Positions 44,681 through 55,501 are shown, counted from the stretch's first letter. The stretch is 64,000 bases of DNA from Flammulina velutipes (GCA_011800155.1 CM022375.1:1364001-1428000); one strand, 5' to 3'. Notes: generated by a model not told the origin, from the letters alone. Numbers and translations: made by a program.

Positions 44681-46042
44681 TTATGTATCCTTTGGCCTGG
44701 CTGCCAAATCTATCTTACCATCGCCAGTTGCCCAATCTGCTGGGGGTGCAGCTGTGAATGAATTTTTGCCCGTCAGTCCAACGGATTTCATCTCCTCTTT
44801 CGAGAACTTTGCAACGGGGCCTTGGGTGTCGTGGGTGTCGATATCTCCTTGCTTGAACTTATCGCAGTCCAGGAGGTGGTAGCCAGTCCTCGTCAAGTAT
44901 GGTGACTTGGCCTTGGCCTCTTTGAGAAGGGCGTATTCATAGAAGGTGGGGGTAATTGCTGGAATGAATGTTAATGCCATATTTCAGTTCCAATGAAAGA
45001 CAGTACCTCCACCAACGGGCATCATCGGGCTAGAAAAAGTAATTAGACCGCGGGAACGTGCGCTCCTTTGAAAGAAACTTGCCCAGCTATCATGTCATGA
45101 TCCAACTCGGAGACTTTCTTGGCGTTGGCTAACAATTCTTTACTGAGTTTTGGCGATGTGCAGAGGTTGTAAGTGCAGAACTGCGTTGTCAAGTGTCAGT
45201 ATTGACGAACGCCGCCCAGATATGTTACACTAACAGCCATGTATTCTTCTTGGTTCTCCCAATCTTCATAGGATCGAATCTTCAAGTCCTTTCTATAACT
45301 GGTTAGCAAGACGAGATCGACATCGTGGCATTCACATACTGGGTTCCATCCCATACATATTCTGTGCAATAATCATGATTGAGGAGTCGTACGCGAAGGA
45401 GGGAAGGTACGCACCAAACACAGTGGTTTGTTCGACGGCTGTTCCTCTTCCATGGCAGCCCCATTGACCTGCGGCTCTCAACGAATTCGTGAGATAGAAG
45501 CCGCCTATAGAATCGATGAGACGTGATTCGGCGTGGTGGGGGAGTACCACAATTACCATTGGCAGACATATCTCCCGGATTGTTGAATATCCTAATACCA
45601 CTGTACAGCGAGCCGGCGTACTTTGGAATCGTACCATGGAACAGCGTGATCTTCGTTTTGGGATTAGGGCGGTTCTTGACATCGAATTTGACCACGACAG
45701 GCTCATCCTCGTCATCACTACCAGCACGACGGCTCTTCGATTTGGCGAAGTCGGGGAATAGTTTGAGGAATTTCTTGTCCTTAAACCTGTCAGGGGATGC
45801 GCTGTTGGCAATACATTTCTGGTGAGATGTTTCAGTGGCGTGTATGGAGGGAAGTGCAACAGAATACGGACGCCGTTGGCAGTCATGACTGAGTATCCTG
45901 AAGAGCTGGATGACGATGATGAATCGGATTTGGTAGAACCACTGGGAGATTTTCCTCGTCCGGGGCTTGGGACGGCGTGGGCAGATAGCCCGAGTACGAC
46001 CGCTACCGCGAGAGCTTGGAAAGAGGTGTTGAAGGCGACCAT
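44681..46042 (-). CDS. Secreted ADP-ribosyltransferase-like protein 2
   Basis: Multi-exon gene from ATG 46042 (signal peptide MVAFNTSFQALAVAVVLGLS, ending near AHAVPS). A Ser-rich linker follows, then DKKFLKLFPDF, a charged segment, TKITLFHGTIPKYAGSLYSG, NNPGDMSANG and, after an intron, FYLTNSLRAAGQWGCHG with TTVFG. YVWDGTQ lies in its own small exon near 45360. The C-terminal third includes FCTYNLCTSP, DHDMIAG, a GC-donor intron (GCAAGT), PMMPVGGG and DTHDTQGPVAKF, and ends at 44681. Same ADP-ribosyltransferase-like layout as copy 1. Predicted to be exported. No partner or immunity gene is evident next to it. Confidence 0.72.
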
Positions 46043-46149
46043 TGTGTATAGAAAGGTTGGGAGAGTTTATACGACCTGTATATGGTCAGGTTATACGGGC
46101 TGAGTATGGACGTAGGACTCACCTGCGTATAAGAGAGTAAGAGAGGAGT

Positions 46150-46171
46150 GATTGCACCAGGCAGATGATTT
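46150..46171 (-). promoter_or_regulatory. Shared upstream element of the transferase-like family, copy 2
   Basis: GATTGCACCAGGCAGATGAT (plus strand), about 108-129 bp upstream of the ATG at 46042, followed outward by CTTTAAAG as a TATA-like box. Confidence 0.65.
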
Positions 46172-46179
46172 CCAACTGG

Positions 46180-46972
46180 TATCTCCCGCTCCTTTAAAGC
46201 ATTTTCGTCGATGCAGTCGTATCCGTGCATGGCCTGAATCGGGTTGGCTTTGTTGGCATTAGTACTCAGCTTACGGGGCCGTTCGATGATCTTCCAAGCA
46301 AATGGTGGCTTCTGAGATCGGATCGCAGCCAGTTCAGGTCAGTGAAGTCCTATGTACTGATGTCGCCACAAAGTCTTAGGTCGAGCTGAGTTCAAGAAGC
46401 CGTAGCAATCAATATCCTAGTAAACTTTTCGCCAGCTCGTCTTCGCGTTGCCTCCATAGACATTCTTCCTCCTTCGATACGTCCCGAATCATTGCGCTCC
46501 ATATAGTTTCTCTCGTGTGGGCAAAGAACTCGGGTCTTCGAGACTGACGAGATATGGCGATTGTTCTTCGACATTCACAATGTCAGACCATCACAGTAGA
46601 GATGTCCATAGACGGCGAGGCAAGGCACGGTCCAGGTGGTCTTAAGATGGATCGATGAGATGTGGCGCCAGCAGCTCGAGTTCAGCTCGTTCCCATGGAA
46701 ACGATATTTTGAAGCCTACGACCTAGGAAGTACTTTTCGCAGAACACGGCACAGAATTCGCTAGGTGTGACGAAGAGGCGGATAAAGGGCCTTAGCTCGG
46801 TGGAGGCAGGAATCAAAGTCAAACACGGCCACGTGCCAGTGATCCAGCTCGAAAAACTTTTGACGAGAAGAATCGTTACATTTGAGCTTGGAGGCTAGCC
46901 GATCTCTAGATCTACATTTGAATGGACAATGATATCGAAACCTCTACTTGTGCTATCTGATGTCGAACCCCT
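46180..46972. other. Intergenic, no gene recognised
   Basis: No frame with family resemblance. The right end abuts the 3' end of the first dehydrogenase gene. Confidence 0.4.
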
Positions 46973-47764
46973 TTACCAAATGATCTCCCCCTCGTCGCCC
47001 CAGAAGAGACCTGCGTCTTGGTCAACGTGATGATATGAATGGAAGAAGAAGAACATACATGTCTTATCCTTATCATCAGGACCAAGCAGAGCCCAAGGAA
47101 CGATGACCTCAGCTGCCTGTGCTGTCGTCTTCCCTCCCGGCATGAATCCATTCAACTTGGTCGTCGTAAATCCGGGAGAGACAACATTGACCTTGACCTC
47201 TCCCGCCAGCTCCTTCGCCAGTGCGATAGAGTACGAATTAGCGGCCGCTTTGCTGGTGTTGTACGCCACTGCCGAGTGGAATACGCCGGCGGGGCTGGCC
47301 ATCCATCCGTTGCTGGCCATACCAGTGGATACGGTCACGACGGTGGCGTAGCCAGGTTTGGCACGGCGGAGGAGGGGAACGAAAGCTTGGGAGACGGATA
47401 TGAGGCCGAAAAAGTTGACGTCCATTGTTGCTTGGATGTTGGAGATTGGTTCGGCGGACGCGCCTTTGCTTTTGTCCATGCCGCTGTGTCCAGCGTTGTG
47501 GACTAGGGAGTCTAGGCGGCCTTCAGCTTTTTCGATGATGTCTTTGGCGGCGCTGACGGAGGAGGGGGAGGTAACATCGAGTTGGACGAACTTGACGGTG
47601 GACAGGCCACTCGCTTTGAGTTCGGATTGGGCCTGTAGACCGGATTTCTCGTTTCTGGAGGCAAGGTAGACGATGTGACCTTTCTCAGCGAGGATCCGGA
47701 CGATTTCGAGTCCTATTCCAGTGTTGGAGCCGGTGACGAGGATAACACGTTGGTAATTGGACAT
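46973..47764 (-). CDS. Short-chain dehydrogenase/reductase 1
   Basis: Two exons, with a GTATGTTC..ACGCAG intron before the last 12 codons; about 250 aa. The start is ATG 47764 (MSNYQRVILVTGSNTGIGLE). Family landmarks are complete: the TGSNTGIG dinucleotide-binding loop, LDVT, a HNAG motif, VSTGMASNG around the catalytic Ser, and YNTSKAA (the YxxxK catalytic pair), followed by NVVSPGFTTTKLNGF. The absence of an acidic residue right after the second strand (VYLASRNE) favours NADP(H). The C-terminus DDKDKTCLFWGDEGEIIW is typical of fungal carbonyl-reductase-like members. Substrate unknown. It is a tandem paralog of the gene at 48.7 kb, same strand. Confidence 0.9.
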   Translation of the reverse strand: MSNYQRVILVTGSNTGIGLEIVRILAEKGHIVYLASRNEKSGLQAQSELKASGLSTVKFVQLDVTSPSSVSAAKDIIEKAEGRLDSLVHNAGHSGMDKSKGASAEPISNIQATMDVNFFGLISVSQAFVPLLRRAKPGYATVVTVSTGMASNGWMASPAGVFHSAVAYNTSKAAANSYSIALAKELAGEVKVNVVSPGFTTTKLNGFMPGGKTTAQAAEVIVPWALLGPDDKDKTCMFFFFHSYHHVDQDAGLFWGDEGEIIW

Positions 47765-48177
47765 GTTTGAGACTGGGAGATTTGAGATGTCTTGTGAAGG
47801 GGTAGACCTTATATACGATTCGGATATCTGGATTGGAGTCTCATCAGTGCCGATGAAAGACGTATGATCGTGGATAAATTTATGCGTCTTACAGAACACC
47901 GTGACTTACTTTCGGAGGTCACCCGTTGAATAAAAATCAGCAGATACCGGCTGAATGGAATCGAATATGCGAGACTTTGACGAAACCCATGAATAAGCAA
48001 TCGTAAAGGGGGTTTTGGGATTGCGCCACCTATTGAGCTAGGCAGTCACACAGCGACTTGAGACAAGGACAAGATGCGCTAGGTCAAACAGCTGTTTTCG
48101 TATCATGGTTGTAGGTCCTCGATTGTCCAACATGATGGGAGGAAGAAAAACGGAACCAAGACGTCTTTCCGATCAGG

Positions 48178-48206
48178 AGTTCTAGGCCCGACCCACTCAT
48201 TCCCGA
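48178..48206. repeat. Conserved CCCACTCATTCCCG element, copy 1
   Basis: Contains CTAGGCCCGACCCACTCATT followed by CCCGA, about 415-440 bp upstream of dehydrogenase 1. Two more copies lie at 48546-48574 and 49949-49972. Confidence 0.75.
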
Positions 48207-48545
48207 TTGCGAAGTCGAAATCACATTCGTTGTCAGGTCCATTACATTGAATTTATACAGTGGACATAACTGACCCTTTTCGTCACATTTTTTCTCTACT
48301 GCCATAGAAGTAAGACTGATTAAAAAGAGGCTATCGTAAGATGCTTTTCAAGAGGGTGCTTGTAACCGAGAAATAGCCGAGTTGGTTCCTAGCTTTTAGA
48401 CACGACACAGTAAAATACAGTGGCCAAAAATCTCGTGTTATTGCTCCGTTACTATATATCCCTCGTTGATCAGTTCAGAAGCGGGCGATGTTCAAGCACA
48501 GCCACTTATGGGAGAAATCCGGCCTTCCGTCCCGATACTCCGATA

Positions 48546-48574
48546 GAGTCTAGGCTCGACCCACTCATTCCCGA
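48546..48574. repeat. Conserved CCCACTCATTCCCG element, copy 2
   Basis: Contains CTAGGCTCGACCCACTCATT followed by CCCGA, in the same orientation as copy 1, just beyond the 3' end of dehydrogenase 2. Confidence 0.75.
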
Positions 48575-48655
48575 ACATAGTGTTTATGGTCAATGATCAT
48601 TGAGATTCACTGCGGGTCTCTAATTATATGACCTTGGTCCGCCCCATTCAACATC

Positions 48656-49453
48656 TCACCATATGTTTCCTCCAACAGCAGACCAGAAGATACCTATTGC
48701 GTAGGCTTAGTTTCAACAACAGATAGCTAAAAGATGAAGAGGCTCACAGGTCTTGTCTTTGTCATCTGGGCCAAGAAGAGCCCAAGGAACGATAACCTCT
48801 GCACTCTGCTCCGCTGTCTTCCCTCCAGCTCTAAATCCGTTTAACTTGGTCGTCGTGAACCCCGGCGAGATCGAGTTAACCTTCACCTCTCCCGCCAATT
48901 CCTTCGCCAGAGCGATAAGGTAAGAGTTCGCTGCGGCTTTGCTGCTGTTATACGCAATCAATCCGTGCAACGCACCGACGGCATTGGCCATGTGTCCGTT
49001 GCTGGACATGTCGGTGGCGACGGAGACGATGCAAGCGTATCCGGGTTTGGCGTGGCGTAGAAGGGGGACGAAGGCTTGGGAGACGGATATGAGGCCGTAG
49101 AAGTTGGTGGCCATTGTGGTTTCGATGGCGGAGAAGGGTTCGGCGAGGGCGCCTCTGCTTTGGTCCATGCAGCTGACGCCGGCGTTGTGAACCAGGGTGT
49201 CGAGGCGGCCTTCGGCCTTCTCGATAAAAGCTCGGGCGGCATCGATGGAGGCTGCCGAGGTCACGTCGAGGGCGACGAACTTGACAGTGGATAACCCTTC
49301 AGCTTTGAGTTTCGATTGTGCTTCGAGACCAGCTGCCTCGTTTCTGGCTGAGAGATAGACGGTGTGACCCTTCTGAGCTAGGAGTCGGACGATTTCGAAT
49401 CCAATTCCTGTGTTGGAACCGGTGACGAGGATGATGCGTTGGTATTCAGACAT
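48656..49453 (-). CDS. Short-chain dehydrogenase/reductase 2
   Basis: Two exons from ATG 49453 (MSEYQRIILVTGSNTGIGFE). The last 12 codons follow a GTGAGCC..CAATAG intron and end SAVGGNIW, with the stop at 48656-48658. It contains TGSNTGIG, LDVTSAAS, VHNAGVSCMD, VATDMSSNG, YNSSKAA (catalytic Tyr/Lys) and SISPGFTTTKLNGF. It is about 75 percent identical to the neighbouring gene 1 kb downstream, including the intron position, so a tandem duplication. Both likely reduce small carbonyl compounds with NADPH, but the substrate cannot be read from the sequence. Codon and intron structure are intact. Confidence 0.9.
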
Positions 49454-49948
49454 GATGAGTTTCGAGGTCGAAGTAGTGAGAAGCCTTTGGGTCGCCTGTG
49501 GTATTTATATGTGGAAGAGCTTTGGGGATATATAGACCAATGATTGCAGAGCCGACGAGAGACGTAGTACATCTGCCGATTTCTGTATAGGAAGCATACG
49601 CGTATGACAGAGGAGTGTGACGCAGAATTGGCGTTCAACCGTTCTTCGTATTAGGGAGACGCGGTCTTCGTTGGCTTTGTAAGAGGGTAAGCATGTCATT
49701 ATGTACATGAAGATGTAATGATCGTAGACATAATTGCTGCGACAATTGATATTGAAGAAAGATCATTCGTACCGGCTAGGGAACCGAAAGGCTACAGCTC
49801 GATAATTAATACTCAGTAAAACAGTTGCGCGACTGGGAGAGCACTTGGTCAGTAGCTCGAGAGGGCACCATTCGAACTCGGAAGATTAAAATGGTCCTTC
49901 GTCGACGTCGTTGTAAATTGAAAGAGGTGATAGTCTCCGAGAAAGGCC

Positions 49949-49972
49949 TGGGCCTGACCCACTCATTCCCGG
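49949..49972. repeat. Conserved CCCACTCATTCCCG element, copy 3
   Basis: GGGCCTGACCCACTCATTCC followed by CGG, about 500 bp upstream of dehydrogenase 2, same orientation as the other two copies. Confidence 0.7.
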
Positions 49973-50209
49973 TTTGACGTAATGGTACTGTGGCGCCGGA
50001 TACAGGTCAATACAAAGACGGTTCTCTTCAAAGTCACTACATTACTCAATCGAATCATATGCAAAGCAACAGTCTCATGCAGCTATCAATTTTCAAATAA
50101 TGATAATCAGTATCTGAGTAAAGTAGAGTAGTCGACGCGTCATACGCAAAACCAAGCACTGTTCAACAGAACGTGAAGAGTAGTCTAATGGATCAAGCGA
50201 GGTGAGTCT

Positions 50210-50488
50210 TTAGTAGCATCCCATAAACTTGGCCTTGTACGTCCTGCATCCCATCCGTGGATTGTGATGGATGCTGGTCAACTAATGAGTACTCAGTATC
50301 GTGTTCGTATCTATCAGTTTGAAAGCGGACCGATGGATCTGTCTCTTTGAGAGATGTCCAGCTGACTGGAGCGGACGAGACGAGCAGCGCAGCTGCTAAT
50401 AGAGACGAGTTAGATCGTTCTCAAGCGCCACGGGGTACTCACCCATCAGGATGATCGTCGTTAGAGTCTTCGCGTTCCAGCGCGACAT
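50210..50488 (-). CDS. Small secreted peptide precursor 1 (C-terminus CY)
   Basis: Three short exons (50488-50443, 50395-50293, 50243-50210) sum to 183 nt, giving 60 aa. It has an N-terminal signal peptide (MSRWNAKTLTTIILMAAALL, then VSSAPV) and a polar remainder ending KAKFMGCY. A two-exon reading without the second intron is also open and would end at 50193 (82 aa). The spliced form is preferred because it gives a 50-nt GT-AG intron and the same F(M/R)(G/A)CY end as the gene at 55.2 kb. A TATATAG box lies at 50546-50552, about 60 bp upstream of the ATG. No known family is recognised. Confidence 0.55.
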
Positions 50489-51342
50489 ATTGAGTTGGTA
50501 AGGTCAGGTATTGGGTTCTGAACTCGATCCCCTAGTGTCGTCCGCCTATATACGTCCTACGTGAATACATTGATTGAATGGGGAGTTGAAGCACACATCC
50601 AAATTGGGAACAAGCACGGCGGCCAACAATGTACAAGGGCGGTGGGTCGGATGCCACGAGGAGTGTTTGCTATATGAGAGTATCTATGTCAACCACTCAG
50701 TTCCACCTAAAACAGTCGCAATGCAGTGTCTCTTTCTTCCTTCGTAGGCGGTTTCGGGGACTAGTAGAAGGCGTGTGGAAAATATAGGCAATTGGTCCCT
50801 ACATAGATTACATTCGCTATCTGATAGCCAGGCAATCCTCGAACGCTCTGTTCCCCTCGACATGACATTCTCCACAACAGTTCCACAACACGCAGAACGA
50901 GCGTTGATTACCACTTTCAGCCATCGGGATTGACGTGTTTATCTGATCAATCAATGACATCACCCATGCTCCTCCGCGGGTTTACTTTATTCTGGTCATT
51001 TGGGGTCTCTTTGCTTCATAGCAGAATGCGCAACAGTAGCTGGCTCCCCCATTTCATCCTCGCTTCCAGGTTAGATACTCGCTTCGTTTTGCAACGAAAG
51101 AACGTGCAAAAATGGCATGCGCACCGACCAGGTGATTGCTGCTATCGAAGAAGCCGCTGCAACCCCAAAGTAGCCATATTGACGTAGGTTGGAATGCAAC
51201 GCGTCATCGGACGCGTCGTTCCCGATCGCACGCCAGAGTCTCAGTATATAAGCCAGCGCGTCGTCACAAACGTCCTTCAGTTCTTTCCCTCTTACCACCA
51301 CCACCCACCCTTTACCCACCCAATCCAATCCTATCCACCACA
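50489..51342. other. Intergenic with promoters on both sides
   Basis: No gene recognised. TATATAA at 51245-51251 belongs to the CsbD-like gene (ATG 51343). The TATATAG at 50546-50552 belongs to the small secreted gene. Confidence 0.5.
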
Positions 51343-51788
51343 ATGTCTGACCCAAGGTGAGCCCGCTCGTCCCTTCGCTGCGTAGACGTGTTTCCTTATC
51401 GTTTCATCAGCAAAACCAGTGGACAGTACAACTCCGCCGTCGGAAACGCCAAGTCGGCAGTGAGTCCATTGCCCTCGTCGTCGTACTCAGCTCATCGTTA
51501 TTAAGGTCGGGGACGCCGTCGGCAGCACCAACTTGTCCAACAAAGGTTCACAGCAGCACGCTGAGGGAGAGGCCGAGACTACCGCCGCTAAGGTCCAAGG
51601 CTACGTCCAGGGAACCGTCGACTACGCCACGGGCGCCGTCAACAGCGTCGTTGGATCTATGACCGGAGACTCGTCGCAGCAGGCTAAGGGTGCGTCTCTT
51701 CCTTTCCCAACGATTGGATTTTTCTCATAGTCCTTTAGGCAACGTACAAGAAGAGAAGGGCAGTGCCAAGCAGGAGATCAACAAGTAG
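51343..51788 (+). CDS. CsbD-like protein (fungal mismatch/cruciform-DNA-binding type)
   Basis: Four small exons from ATG 51343 (MSDPSKTSGQYNSAVGNAKS, spliced). These are followed by VGDAVGSTNLSNKGSQQHAE, GEAETTAAKVQGYVQGTVDY, SVVGSMTGDSSQQAKG and NVQEEKGSAKQEINK, stop 51786-51788; about 98 aa. Repeated short amphipathic helices rich in Ala/Gly/Gln/Lys are the hallmark of the CsbD family. Close fungal relatives are annotated as mismatched base pair and cruciform DNA recognition proteins, small hydrophilic stress-associated proteins. Cytosolic or nuclear, no signal peptide. The strong TATA box 92-98 bp upstream fits stress-inducible expression. Confidence 0.85.
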
Positions 51789-52338
51789 AATGTATATCCC
51801 TTGTATGTATTGAGCGCAACGCGATGTGTACCTTCAGAAAAGACAATTTGTATTCTAAACCCCTCCCTGTGAGTGTCGTAAGCACGTGAATTCGCTGTAA
51901 TTTCCGCGAGTCAAAGCTCGTCAAAGGCAAGTGTGGCGCAGTGGTGGCCATTCTAGATATCGATGTGGATCGTACGCCCATTTACGCCGAAAGGGAGGGA
52001 TGTACCGCCGACCGAGATCGCGCTAACAGCGTCGCCAGGTAACCCCAAGCAATGTCAAAGGACTAGTACAGCAGTGGTGGTCGCACAATAAGGTGTAAGA
52101 CAATAATCGTGGCCCTGAGCGGAACGAAAGTCACGGAGAATGGACAACACAGATATTTTGAATCGTTACTTCAAGAACGTCCAAGTCGAGCCAAGTCGTG
52201 GTCACTGGCCAAGAACGATGTCAAGCCGGCTTCAATAGCATCAAACACGTGTGATAGGATCAGAGACGCCACATTCGATTAAAATGAACTCTTGACACAC
52301 TAGCGCTACTCCAAGCCTGTTCAGTTCCTCATTGAACA
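51789..52338. other. Intergenic, no gene recognised
   Basis: One GTGTGGCGCAG word at 51931 belongs to the dispersed motif discussed in the findings. Nothing else is supported. Confidence 0.45.
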
Positions 52339-53979
52339 TGGATTTCAGCGCGCAAGCGGTAAGAAATGGCCATGCTCCGAGCTCTGGCTACCGTCAAAAA
52401 ATTCATCCTCAGGGAGGCGCAGGGTCAATCGTGATTCGTCGGAATATTCAAATTCTATCTCTCTGCTATTTACCTCCATCTTCATGTGAGCACAGGCGAT
52501 GGCTCCTGTGCATATACCCAACGTCGAGAATGTCGCATGGCTGTGGGTGCGCTTATTGTGACCTTCCACCTAACCTGACGGAGCACGTACAGAACAGGAC
52601 CTAACGTTTGTCCACATCACCAATGCATCGACTCAGAGAAGACTAACGCGTCAATAGGCTCTTGGTTACATGTGGAGCTACTGTCTTTATGGAATGCTTA
52701 TCATTCAACTTTGTAAGATGCAAGGACGCTTGTTCTCTAAACTAACACGACGCGCAGATACCTATTGTAATCAATTCCCGAATGACAGACTGCAACTCAA
52801 ACTACTTGGTTCGCATACTCCGGCTTTTGATTCATTCCGTCTCTGATAAACAGTCGCTTGTAGTCTGGTCCATGTTCATTCTCGAGTCAATTTTCACACT
52901 ATTTATGACCATCGCCGCATGGAACGCATACGGTCCTGGATGGGGAGACCCAGAGACTCTCGGGCGCATTGATTGGTCTTGGGCTCCTCTTCCACCAATT
53001 AGTGGTGTCTGTGAGTCGTTCTTATATCGACTCTGCCAGTGACGACTTAAACACAAGCAGTGGCGCTTGTGGCGCAGTCATTTTATGCATGGCGGATTTG
53101 GCGCTTGGGAAAGAAGATTTGGCTTCCCATTTGCGTTATATGTGTGCGTCTGTCACGCAAATGTTGGAGACGGTCTCCGTTCACTGACCTCGCATTAAGG
53201 TGGGGGCCACGTCAGCGATCGCCATTATCTATATAGACGTTGTGGTGAGTACGCTCACAGATAACGTTTAGACTTCTCTGACGGGCAGCTAGTTTTTTAT
53301 GCGAGGACACTACGTACCAACTCTCTTCGAGCTCGAAACGTGGATCATTGTTTGACGTGTCCTTTCTTCCTTTCATACCGTCTATTGAAACTTGTATAGG
53401 TTTGGCTATCTTGTGGCGCACTATGTGATATGATGATCACAGTCTCTCTAATCAGCATCGTAAGTCCTCTACGCGAAGGGACTGCAGCGTTTCCTGACTT
53501 GCTACAGTTCAAGAATCACCAGAAGAATACGGGGTATCGAGACACGATGAGGACCATAAACAAGCTTATTCGATTCAACGTCGAGACAGGCTTCATCACC
53601 AGTGTTATTTCCATAGTCCAACTGGTGCTGTTTATCAGCACGGGACATCAATGGAACCTTCATTTCATGTTGTACGTTGCGCATTTCTCGTTTCAAACTT
53701 CGAGTCTCTCATATTCCATGTACTAGCTTCCTCATCCTGGGAAAGTTGTAAGGCCTCTTATTTGCTATCATTGACCTCTATAACCTAACCTATTCGTTTA
53801 GGTACGCCAACACCCTGGTTGCGACGCTAAACTATCGCGAACTGCCGTTCTCGAATGGAGGCAGCGGGGATTCTAGTACAGTAATCATGAGCTCGATGTG
53901 GGCTGACGGTTCTCGGTCTGATTCGATGGCACCATCATACGGCTCGTACCCAGGCTGTGCAGCATCGTCGAATGACTGA
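52339..53979 (+). CDS. DUF6534-family seven-helix membrane protein 2
   Basis: Multi-exon. From about 52658: ALGYMWSYCLYGMLIIQLYT, then YCNQFPNDRLQLKLL (the Y..FP.D...K motif of the family), VWSMFILESIFTLFMTIAAW and GPGWGD. Then VALVAQSFYAWRIWRLGKKI follows, with DMMITVSLISI before the DUF6534 part TINKLIRFNVETGFITSVIS and FLILGKLYANTLVATLNYRE. The tail ends CAASSND with the stop at 53977-53979. All landmarks match the gene at 35.2-36.7 kb. Function unknown; plasma-membrane or internal-membrane protein. The first exon is uncertain: ATG 52339 (MDFSAQA, donor GTAAGA) is the best candidate, but the first helix looks incomplete. Confidence 0.75.
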
Positions 53980-55155
53980 TTTCCCAAAGTAATCTGTATA
54001 GAGCAACCACATGTTCATACTCGCCTGCGCTAGTCTTTGTGGTCGCAAAGTGAACGCTTCTCGTGCTTATGGCTATGTCCCACTCCAGAAGCATATTGAT
54101 CATCGCCTTGGGATTACTGAGTTGAAGTGCGAATCTCGGGTTGTCTATCTATAACTTTGAACAAGGACCGACTTTGCTAATATATGGGAGCGATGTGCGC
54201 TATTGAGACTCAACAAGAACAATATGCTCTCTTGTACCCTTTGGCGAAATGGTACGGCATTGCTGTATTGCGCCGGCATCTGGGTAACGCTTTGTGGCTC
54301 CTGCTTTCAAACGAATCTCCAAATCCGGAAACAATGCGCTCCGATGCGTCACAGGCCCAAGAACGTGGGAACAAACTTCCCCGCGTACGCTGTCCATTAA
54401 ATTTATCCTTTCAGACGTTGCATAGGCTAGACGGCAGCAACGAACTTACCGGAATTTGGTGAAATCTCAAACGGTACCGTGATAAATTAGCGGATTCAAC
54501 TGTGCTCAGGAACCACATTGTCTACCTCCGCACAAGATTCTGCTTACCTCGACACGTACCAAGTTTGTACCTATCAACAAGCCTATGTTCGTTCCTCAGA
54601 CTCTTATGCCGGTCACTCACGGAAGCCCACGGTGAGTACCCAGCACCACGAGCGTTTCCTTTTCAAGCCTCTCCCTTTGCTGACCAGCCGCCGCCACAAA
54701 CTTGCCTCAAGACTAGGGAAGAAGCTGATAGGTACTGACACTTCTCCGTATAGAACGGTGGACACGCCCCAGCTGCTGGTATCGATTCCTGCGCATTCCG
54801 AGTCGACCAAATAATTGACGCCAGCCATTGTCCTCGAACAATAAGCGCCTCCACCCTGCAGTTTTTAGTACATACTCCCGACGGAATCCATGGTTACCAC
54901 TGACAGACATTGACATATTACTGAACTCAACCCCGGTCCCCTACCGACCTCGCCGCCCTTGTTCCCGTTTTGGGTGCGTCCTTATACCTCGCATTGTACA
55001 AGCGACTGTCTCGATTAGGGAGCGCCCTTCACTGCACCATGCTACATATACCTCCCCAATCCCCTCATCCCTAAATCAAACGCACCTTCCATTGTCCTCT
55101 CCCCAAATACAAGAAATTCACCGTCCCCCTCTGAATTTCATCTCCATCTCCTACG
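53980..55155. other. Intergenic with one unassigned spliced frame
   Basis: A plus-strand frame from 54488 runs through SAQDSAYLDTYQVCTYQQAY and can be spliced (GTGAGT..CGTATAG) to a stop at 54903. It lacks an ATG start in the visible exon and matches no family. It may be part of a gene whose first exon I could not find. Confidence 0.35.
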
Positions 55156-55501
55156 ATGCAGGGCAAAGTTCTCATTGCGCTGATCTGCAGTTCGAGTATG
55201 TCGTTTATCTTTGGCCGGGATTTTTAGCTTAACCATCGTCATCAGTGGCGCTCCTCGTTTCGTCCTCCCCCATCCCATTCGACCGACCGATACGAGCAGA
55301 TTCAGTCGAAGACGTCGTGCGTGACCCTATTCCTATCCTTCCAACGTATCTAATTGTCTCTTATAGGCTGCACGCATTTCTGTCGTAGTAACAGCTGGCA
55401 CCGAATCATCATCATTATCCTCCGCACCGACGACTGAGTTCATCTCGACGCCTGAAGAGAAGCGTGGATGCATGGGGCATGGATTCCGAGCTTGCTACTA
55501 G
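55156..55501 (+). CDS. Small secreted peptide precursor 2 with Lys-Arg cleavage site and C-terminal CY
   Basis: Three exons (55156-55195, 55246-55316, 55367-55501) sum to 246 nt, giving 81 aa. The signal peptide MQGKVLIALICSSMALLVSS is followed by a Ser/Thr-rich spacer with two Arg sites (RPIRA), then STPEEKR just before the last 11 residues, GCMGHGFRACY. A Kex2-type protease cutting after KR would release an 11-residue peptide with two cysteines that could form a ring. The first intron falls at the same place and phase as in the gene at 50.2 kb, and ALLVSSSP resembles ALLVSSAP there, so the two are probably related. No known peptide family was recognised. It is not a CaaX mating pheromone, since Cys is second from the end. 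Confidence 0.6.

Noticed and set aside
54488..54903. Spliced plus-strand frame with SAQDSAYLDTYQVCTYQQAY
   Set aside because: Reads plausibly across one GT-AG intron but has no start codon in the visible exon.
55460..55501. C-terminal GFRACY as a CaaX-type mating pheromone
   Set aside because: A farnesylation motif needs Cys fourth from the end; here it is second from the end.
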